Shown here: positions 56,346 through 64,000 of the stretch, one piece after another | Layout of the letters: each line of letters starts with the position of its first letter | Position numbering within the stretch: position 1 is the stretch's first letter | Origin: Rattus norvegicus | Taxonomy: Eukaryota > Chordata > Mammalia > Rodentia > Muridae | DNA length: 64,000 bases | Assembly (NCBI RefSeq): GCF_036323735.1 | Contig: NC_086023.1 | Coordinates: 15,735,501 to 15,799,500 of the forward strand | Direction: 5' to 3' | The notes under the pieces: generated by a model | What the model saw: only the letters and a program-made list of their open reading frames with translations | Told to the model about the DNA's origin: nothing | The model's database searches: none | Translations under genes and position numbers: made by a program

Positions 56346-57805
56346 GTTTAAGGTTTGTCAAAATGAGAAATGTTTCAGATTTCTTTCCTTCTTGCTATGT
56401 TATTGTATTAAATGTTCAAACCTTTGAAGCTTTAATTTTAAACAATGGGGCTCTGATAAGGCATTGATCTAGCCCTGATAAATGACTGCTACTATTATCA
56501 TAGTTGTAAGTTCAAATTTTTAAATTTCTTTGGTTGTCTTCTAAGTATAATACTCTCATCACACCAAACACATCTCTGTCCAAACTATATATCTAGCCCT
56601 TTGGATATAAAAAAAAGTGTTAATGCTTTAAACCCCAGAATCGTTTTTGGGGTCTTCAAGCTTTTGTTGTGGTGCAAAGGCTTGAATCTACTGCCTTTTC
56701 TACATTGCATATTACAGTACAGATTTTAAACAATGGTACCGCTAATACACCTAAAACTTATCTCTTTCTATAAACTAAAATATTCTTGTAATCTTCTGGA
56801 AAATTTGAGACAGCTCCAGCTCTCATAGGTCAAAAGGACTCCAGATAAAACCCTACTCTCAGCTTTTGATTGAAGTTGCTTTTCAGTAGCTCAATACTCC
56901 TTATGCTCTTCCACAATTTAGGAGTTTAGTTGTTTGGGTTCTTTCCCTCTAGGCAGATTATTTGTATTCAAATGCAGATCTAGCCTCTCTTGAATGGCAC
57001 TAATCTCTTTAACAACTCCTAGCCTGTCCTCAAGCACAAGCTTCTGCTCCAATATTAGGATTGTCATTGTCCCTTATTTCTTCACACTGTAGATTTTGTA
57101 TTACTTTCTTTCCTATTTGACCTTTTCATTGTAGACTTGCCTAGAGTAGTGATTAAAAACCATGTGGTTATAAGGCAAACTCATCTTGAAAATCTGTGTT
57201 GAAGAAATTAGTTTATTAGCCTCAGGCAAGGCCTTAGGGCAAGAGCAAAATCAGCTGTGTTCTTTGTGAGAGTATCAGAATAACAGTCGCTATTTAATCC
57301 AGTTGGTTATAAATCGTGTAGTGGAAATATGTGATTTGTTCTTCGATGGTATAACAACTACTAAATTAATCTTTTGAAAAGTGTTAGAACTATTAAGAAC
57401 TTAGGAAGACTTTTGAAATTGGACTGAATTGACCTATATTAAAACAGTCATAGTCTGGGATGACAATGTGTGGAAATTTAATGGAATGAAGTAGATATAC
57501 TTTACGTCCAGAAATGCAGCCCAATTAGTTGAGTATTCAACTAGAATGCCTGAATTGCTGAGCTTAATGTCCATGAATATATCCTTGACTGCCTTTAAAC
57601 TGACTTTTTTCCTCACTAAATGATCTCCTACAGGTATTATAGCACAAGAGTATAAAACTGTGGAAAACACTTATTTGTACCGTAAGGGTTATAAAACATG
57701 AACTGATTACCTTTCTCTTACTCAATTAGTAAGTCAGAAGAAGATTTGATGTAAGTGATTATATGGATTTGATTCTTGCTGTATTATATTACCCTTAAGT
57801 AATAA
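56346..57805. other. AT-rich DNA, nothing recognised
   Basis: No gene or confident repeat. The minus-strand frame at 57434-57670 has no recognised domain. Confidence 0.45.
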
Positions 57806-58030
57806 ATGATTTCTTTCATTTTTCTTTCTTCTTTCACTTTCTGTTTGTTCCTTCCTTCCTTCCTTCCTTCCTTCCTTCCTTCCTTCCTTCCTTCCTTCCT
57901 TTCTTTCTCTCTTTCTTTCTTTCTTTTTCTTCCTTCCTTCCTTTCTTCCTTCCTTCCTATCTTCTATCCTTCACTCTTTCCTTCCCTCCCTCTTTCTTTC
58001 TTCCTTTCTTTCTCTTTCTTTCCTTCACTT
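57806..58030. repeat. Polypyrimidine microsatellite, mainly (CTTC)n/(CTTT)n
   Basis: Pure CTTC units at about 57850-57900 flow into mixed CTTT/CCTT units up to the L1 3' end. On the L1 sense strand this is a GAAG/GAAA-rich purine tract at the place of the A tail. Confidence 0.95.
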
Positions 58031-59159
58031 ACTCACTTTACATCCCACACTTTGCCCCCCTCCCAGTCTCCCTCTCCCACATCCTTCCTCCCATCTCCTC
58101 TCTCCTTCATCTCTGAGTAGGTGGGTGCCAACTAGGTATCCCCCATCATTGGCACATCAAGTCTTTTCAAGGATGGGTACTTCTTCCACTGAGGCCAGAC
58201 AAGGCAAACCAGCTAGAAGAACATATCATATATACAGGCAATTGCTGTAGTTGTTTGGGACCCACATGAAGATTGAGATGCATATCTGCTACAAAGGTGA
58301 TTGAAGGCCTAGATTCAGCCTATATATGTTTTTGGGTTGGTGGTTTAGTCTCTGAGACTCCCAAGGGTTCAGGTTTGTTGATACTGTCGATCTTCTGGTG
58401 GAGTTCCTAACTCTTTAGAGGCCTCAATTCTTCCTTCAATTCTTCCATAAAAGTCCTCAAGCTCCATCCACTGTTTGGCTGTCGGTGTCTGCATTTTTCT
58501 GAGACAGCTAATGGATGGAGTCTCTCAGAGGACAGCCATGCTAGACTCCTGTCTCTTGACACTATTATAATTAATAGTGTCAAGAATTGGTGCTTGCCCA
58601 TGGGATCAGTCTCAAGTACAATTTGTTATTGTTTGGGTGTTCTATCGGTCTTTACTCCATCCTCTATCCCTGCATTTCTTCTAGACAGGAAAAATTTTGG
58701 GTCAAAAGTTTGTGGGTGACATTGTATCCCTATTTCTCCAGTGGGGTTCCTGCCTGGAGGTAGCTTCTTCAGGTTCCATATTCCCAATGCTGTGAGTCAC
58801 AATGAAGTTCACCCCCATTGACTCTTGGGTACCATCCTTATCCCAAGTCTCTGTGTTGTCCTAGACATGCCCCACCACTACCCCAACCCCATCAATTGCA
58901 GATTTCTATTCATTCTCATGGCACTTTGGCCATGTCTCCTCCCCATGCTTGATACTAACTGCCCACCCACCCTCATTCTTCTCCCCATCTCCTCTCCCAC
59001 CAAAATCATTCCCTCCAACTGTCTCTTAGGACTATTTTTATTCCCCCTTTTAAGTGAAATTCAAGCATCCTTGCTTATGCCTTCCTTCTTGTTTGCTTCT
59101 TTAGGTATGTGTAGTGTAGCATGGGTATCCTGTATTTCATGGCTATTACTCATTTATAA

Positions 59160-62100
59160 GTAAGTATATATCATGCATGTCCTTTGGGAACTGGGTTACC
59201 TAACTCAGGATGATATTCTCATGATTCATCCATTAGCCTGAAAAACAAATAATTTTGTTTTTAATATCTGAATAGTATTCCATTATCTAGATATATCATA
59301 TTTCTTTATCTAATCTTTAGTTGATGAGCCTCTAGGTTGTTTCTACTTTCTGGGTATTACAAATTAAGCTACTATGAACATAGTTGAGCAAATGTCTTTG
59401 TGGGATGGTGGAGAATCTTTTAGGTGTATGCCCATGAGTGGTAAAGCTGTGTCTTGAGGTAGAACTATTCCCAGTTTTCTCTGAATCTGCGAAATTGTTT
59501 TCCAAAGCAGTTTTACAAATTTGCACACCCACCAGCAATAGAATAGTGTTCCTCTTGGTCCACATCCTTGCCAGTATGTCCATATCTTGAGTTTTTGATC
59601 TTAGCCAGGCTCATGGGTGTATGATGAAACCTTAAAGTTGTTTTGATTTTCATTTTTATGATGTCTAAGGATTTTGAACATTTAGTTAAGTACTTAACCA
59701 TTTGAGATGCCTTTGTTGAGAATTCTGTTTAGCTCTGTATTCCGTTTTTAAATTATATTATTGGGTATTGTCTAAGTTATTGAGTTTTTTATAAATTTTG
59801 GATATAAGCACTCTGTCAGATGGAGGGTTAGTGGAGATCCTTTCCCTATCTGTAGGCCGCTGTTTTGTCCTAGTGGCAATGTTTTATGCCTTATAGAAAG
59901 TTTGCAATTTCATGAGGTATAAATTAGATAAATTAGAATTTATCAATTGTTCATTTTAGACTCTGAGCTATTGGTGTCCTATTCAGGAAACTGTCCCCTG
60001 TACTAATGTATTCAAAGATGTTTCCTACTTTCTTTACGCTGAAATTTAGTGTATCCAGTTTTGTGTTGAGATCCTTGATCTGTTTTGACTTGAGTTTTGT
60101 GCAGGGTAAATTTGCATTCTTCTGCATGCAGACATCCAATTAGACCAGCACCATTTGTTGAAAATGCTTTCTTTTATCCATGGTATATTTTGGGCTTCCT
60201 TATCAAAAAACAAGTGTCCATAGATGTAGGTTATTTCTGGTTCTTTGATTAGATTCCATTGATTAATGTGCATGTTTCTGTACCCATCATGAAGCTTTTA
60301 ATCACTATTGTTCTATAGTACTGCTTAAGATCAGGGATGGTGATTTCACCCAAAGTTCTTTCATTGTTTAGGATTGTTTTTACTACCCTAGGTTTTTTTG
60401 TGTTTTGATATGAAGATGATAATTACTCTTTAACATTCATTAAAAAACCTTTGTTGGCATTTTGATGAGGATTGCATTGAATTGCAGATTGCTTTTGCTA
60501 AGGTGGCCATTTTCACTATGTTAATCCTACCTATTCATGAGCATGAGAGATCTTTCCATCTTCTGATATTTTCTTTTAATTTCTTTCTTCAGAGACTTGA
60601 AGTTTTTGTTATATGGTTCTTTCACTTGCTTGGTTAGAGTTGCACCAAGATACTTAATATTATTCATGCATATTATAAAGGGTCTCTTTCCCTATTTTTT
60701 TTTCTCAGCTCAGTTTTCATTTGTATAAAGGAAGGCTACTGGTTTTCTTGTGTTGATTTTGATTTCAGCCACTTTGGCAAAGGGTTTATCAGTTGTAGGA
60801 GTTCTCTGGTAGAACTTTTGGGTTTGGTTATGTATATTATCATATCATCCCCAAATACTGATACTATGATACTGATACTAATACTATCTAGTTTGTATCC
60901 CCTTGATCTCCTTTAGATGTCTCATTGATCTGGCTAAAGATTCAAGTACTATTTTGAATAGAGAGGGAGGTAGTGGCCAGACTTGTCTTTTCTCTGATTT
61001 TGGTGGAATTGTTCTAAATTTCTTTCCACTTAGTTTGATGTGGCTATTGGCTTAGTATATATTGCTTTGATTATATTCCTGATCTTGCTAATACTTTTAA
61101 TAGGAAGGGATGTTGGAGTTTGTCAAAGGCTTCTTCAGCATATAATGAGATGATCACATACTTTTTTTCTTTCAGTTTGTTTGTATGATGGATTTGTATT
61201 GATAGATTTTCATATATTGAAACATTTCTGTATCTCTGATGATAATTGATGCTAATTGATTGTGATAAACTATGTTTCTGGATTGTTTTTGAGAGTATTT
61301 TTAAGTATTTTTGCATCAAGTTCATAAGATAATGTAGTCTGCAGTGCTCTTTGTGTCTTTGTGTTAAGTCTTCATGTGGTTTAGGTATTAGGGTGACTGT
61401 GGGTTCATAGAATGACTTTGTCAGTATTCCTTCTGTTTCTGTTTTATGGAATACTTTGAGGAGTAGAGGAGTATTAGTATTAGCTCTTCTTTGAAAGTGT
61501 AGTAGAATTCTGCACTAAAACCACGTGGTCCTAAGTTTTGTTTTTGTTGGTAGTGTGTTTTTTCTTTCTGGTTGGGAGATTTCTAATGACTGCTTCTATT
61601 TCTTTAGGGATTATAGGGCTGCTGGAATAGTTTACTTGATCTTGATTTAACTTTAGTAAGTAGTTTCTGTATAGAAAATTGCCTTATTTTTTTAAAAGAA
61701 TTGTCCAATTTTGTAGAGAACATGTTTTTGAAGTAAGTTCTCATGATTCTTTGAATTTACTCAGTGTTTGTTGTTGTGTCTACCGCAACATTTCTGATTT
61801 TGTTCATGTGATACTGTCAGTAGGACATTTTTTTCCTTTTTTAAAATGTATATTTTATGAATTTAGTTTCAAATGTAATCCCCTTCACCTCTCTGCTTCC
61901 CCAGCTTCTGTGAAGATGTTTCTACTCCCACTGACCACTCCCAGCTCAACACCCTGGCATTCTTCTACAATGGGGAAATGAGCCTTCACAGGACCAAGGG
62001 CTTCTCCTCCTTTTGACGCAAGACAATACCATCCTCTGCTACATATTCAGCTGAAGCCATGGGTCTCTCCATATGTACTCTTGGGTTGATGGTTTAGTCC

Positions 62101-63420
62101 CCAAGAGCTCTTGGGGTATCTGGATGTTGCTCTTCCTATGGGGTTGTTCCTTTAGTTCCTTTAACTCCTCCATTGGGGTCCCCTTGCTCAGTTTGATGGT
62201 TAGCTGCAAGAATCCTCATTTGCATCAGTAAAATTCTGTCAGGGCCTCTCAGGAAACATTCCTATCAGGCTCTCAGCAAGCATTGCTTGCATCTACAATA
62301 GTGTCTGAGTCTCTGGGTCTTTTTGTTAGTTTTACTGAGAGTCTATTTTGTTGATTTTCTCAAAGAATTAGCTCTTAGTTTTGTTAACTCTTTAAGTTGT
62401 TTTCTTTGTTTATATCATGGATTTTGGCCCTGGTTTTGATTATTTCCTACATTCTACTCCTCTTTGGTATGCTGTTTCTTCTTTCTTTTTTTCTAGAGCT
62501 TTCAGAAATACTTTAAAATTTCTAGTAAGATAACTTTCTAATTTCTTTGTTAAGGTACTTAGAGCTATGAGCATTCCCCTTAGAATTCTTTCAATTTGTC
62601 CAATACATTTGAGTATATGTCTTGATTTTCATTGAAGTCTAGGAAGTCTTTAATTTCCTTATTTCTTCCCTGACCTGGAGGTCATTGAGTAGAGAGTTGG
62701 TCAGTTGCCATGAATTTGTAGGCTTTCCTGTGTCAGCGTTGTTGTTTAAGTTCAGCTTTACTCCATAATGGTCTGACAAGTTACAACACATTATTTCAAT
62801 ACTCTTGAATCTGTTGAGCCTTGCTTTGTGACCAACTCTATGGTCAATTTTGGAGAAGAATTCATGAGGTGCTGAGAATATGGTATATTCTTTTGTATTT
62901 GGGTGAAATGTTCTATACATGTCTGTTAGGCCCATTTGGTTCATAATGTCTGTTAGTTTCATTGTTTCTGTTTCATTTTAGCCTAGTTGACCTGTCAGTT
63001 GCCAAGAGTGGATTGTTAAAATTTCCCACTGTTAATGTGTAGGGTTCAATGTGTGATTTAAGCTTTAGCAATGTTTCCTTTACAAATGTTGGTGCCTTCA
63101 TGTTTGGGGGCATATATATTCAGAGTGGAGATATCATCTTGGTAGATTTTTCACTGATGAGTATGAAGTGCCCTTCCTTGTCTCTTCTTGGCTTGAAAGT
63201 CTATTTTATTAAATGGTAGAATGGCAACTCCAGCTTTTTTATTTGGTCTGTTTGCTTTAAAAAACTATTTCTGAGCCCTTTATTATGAGTTAATGTCTAC
63301 CTTTATTGCTGAGGAATGTTTCATGTATGCAGCAGAGTGATGGAACCTGTTTCACATCCACTCTGTTAGCCTGCCTCTTTATTGGGAAATTGTGTCCCTT
63401 GATATTAAAAATATTAATGA
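59160..63420 (-). pseudogene. L1 ORF2 remnant, full domain order
   Basis: Endonuclease (62639-62962 includes MNQMGLTDMYRTFHPNTKEY), the RT region and the C-terminal part can be followed with many stops. The RT catalytic block reads Phe-Gly-Asp-Asp (complement of 60844-60855) in place of the usual Phe-Ala-Asp-Asp. A block near 61071-61325 (ISLYAEEAFDKLQHPFLLKV) matches the RT start. The ORF is split by the nested L1 piece. Confidence 0.8.
61823..62315 (-). mobile_element. 5'-truncated L1 3'UTR nested in the old L1
   Basis: ORF2 reading stops near 61805 ('catgtgatactgtcag') and resumes near 62320 ('gggtctttttgttag…'). Between them lies sequence of the Lx-type 3'UTR ('cttctcctccttttgacgca', 'ggttgatggtttagtcccc'), starting with a T-rich tail at about 61828-61843. 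It has the same orientation as its host. The target duplication is not clear. Confidence 0.7.
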
Positions 63421-63462
63421 CCAGTGATTGTTACTACCTGTTATGGTGATGTTGTTGATATT

Positions 63463-63476
63463 AGTATGTGTGTATA

Positions 63477-63504
<28 letters not shown>
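63463..63504. repeat. (TG)n microsatellite in the ORF1-ORF2 gap of an L1
   Basis: TG repeats of about 40 bp lie where young copies have only a few TG ('gttatgtttgtgtgctttg'). Confidence 0.93.
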
Positions 63505-63508
<4 letters not shown>

Positions 63509-63559
63509 TGTTTATGCTTGTATGGAATTATTTATTTTCTATGTTTTATTTGATGTAAC

Positions 63560-63865
63560 TATCCTCATTGTGTCAGAATTTTCCCTCGAGTATTTTCTAC
63601 AGGGTTGGATTCATGGATATATATTGTTTGGATTTGGATTTGTCTTGAAATATTTAGTTTTCTCCATTTATACTGTTTGTAAGTTTTGCTGGGTATAGTA
63701 GTTTAGGTTGGCATCTGTGGATTTTTAGAGGTTGCAAGGTATCTAGGTTTTAGATTTGGGTAGGTCTGCCTTTGTTACCTTATCTTTTTCTCTTACTGCC
63801 TTTTAATATTATTTCTTTGTTCTCTATAGTTTGTGTTTTGATTATTATATATTGGGAGGATTATA
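63560..63865 (-). pseudogene. L1 ORF1 C-terminal remnant
   Basis: The complement matches the end of ORF1 (region equivalent to about 13570-13885 of the near-full-length copy, 'ttctccatttatactg…aagttttgctggg'). It is broken by stops and ends abruptly near 63865. Confidence 0.7.
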
Positions 63866-64000
63866 TTTTCCTGAAAATTCAAAGAAAAATTTAAAGCCAG
63901 TAAAGCATAGTAACTGCCAAAATGTATTATGTGATCAAGCACACATATATGTTTAATTAGAAGAAAATAATAAATATTAGATAATAAATAAATTAAATAA
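63866..64000. other. AT-rich right flank
   Basis: Nothing recognised. Confidence 0.5.

Larger units (their letters stand above)
58031..63865 (-). mobile_element. Old Lx-type LINE-1 with nested L1 3'UTR
   Basis: The minus-strand L1 runs from the 3'UTR (58031-59155, with Lx-like phrases such as 'cactgaggccagacaaggca' and 'gttggtggtttagtctctgag') through all of ORF2 (about 59160-63420) into ORF1 (about 63560-63865), where it is 5'-truncated. Divergence from the rat-type copies is high. Another L1 3'UTR is inserted at about 61823-62315. A TG microsatellite lies in the ORF1-ORF2 gap. The element is ancient and inactive. Confidence 0.85.

Noticed and set aside
57806..58120. 104-codon Phe/Leu/Pro/Ser-rich frame
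   Set aside because: It is the translation of the CTTC/CTTT microsatellite.
1..64000. Rat ID (BC1-type) SINEs and tRNA, snRNA or microRNA genes
   Set aside because: I looked for the ID head and its complement and for tRNA boxes outside the B2 and found none. Small structured RNAs could be missed without a folding tool.

Overview
The window is rodent genomic DNA, most likely rat (Rattus). The LINE-1 copies carry the rat-type ORF1 leader, a rat-type 3'UTR and a roughly 606-bp GC-rich 5'UTR repeat unit. A B2 SINE with an intact target-site duplication and many rodent-specific interspersed repeats agree with this. No conventional protein-coding host gene, rRNA, tRNA gene or CRISPR array is visible. 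The sequence is AT-rich, repeat-dense intergenic or intronic DNA.

Layout. 1-4672: two plus-strand L1 fragments head to tail. 4673-8878: AT-rich DNA with microsatellites, a degenerate SINE, an LTR-like piece and a URR1-class repeat end. 8879-15493: a near-full-length minus-strand L1 (6.6 kb, 9-bp target duplication) with an uninterrupted ORF1 and a broken ORF2. 15494-21169: low-copy-looking AT-rich DNA with a compound microsatellite. 21170-29035: a mosaic of decayed betaretrovirus-like (class II/ERVK) remnants on the plus strand: protease, RT, RNase H, integrase, a second separate integrase, an env-like leader, then a polypurine tract and 3' LTR. 29498-35422: a second long minus-strand L1 whose RT active site is deleted. 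35904-36124: B2 SINE. 36125-38096: mostly unrecognised DNA with a candidate terminal exon on the minus strand (about 37330-37847). 38097-44073: microsatellites, a long URR1-class repeat, and an old plus-strand L1 interrupted by an LTR. 44074-50485: a URR1-class host repeat split by a 5.5-kb composite insertion. 50486-57805: unrecognised DNA and further URR1-class repeats. 57806-63865: a polypyrimidine microsatellite abutting an old Lx-type minus-strand L1 with another L1 3'UTR nested in it.

The most interesting structure is 44490-49995. One 16-bp target-site duplication encloses, in a single orientation, a poly(A) tail, about 130 bp of unknown 3' sequence, an internal piece of an old L1, a poly(A)-tailed host-mRNA 3'UTR, and the 5' part of a young L1. 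This is best read as a three-template chimera made in one target-primed reverse-transcription event with two template switches. Other points of interest are the candidate exon at 37.3-37.8 kb, the two integrase pieces of the retroviral mosaic, a 66-bp coiled-coil length variant in L1 ORF1, and an L1 that lost its catalytic aspartates by a clean deletion.

The parts work together only as a history of retrotransposition. L1-encoded machinery probably mobilised the L1s, the B2 and the mRNA-derived segment. Repeat family names other than L1, B2 and the retroviral domains come from recognition and should be confirmed by a library search.
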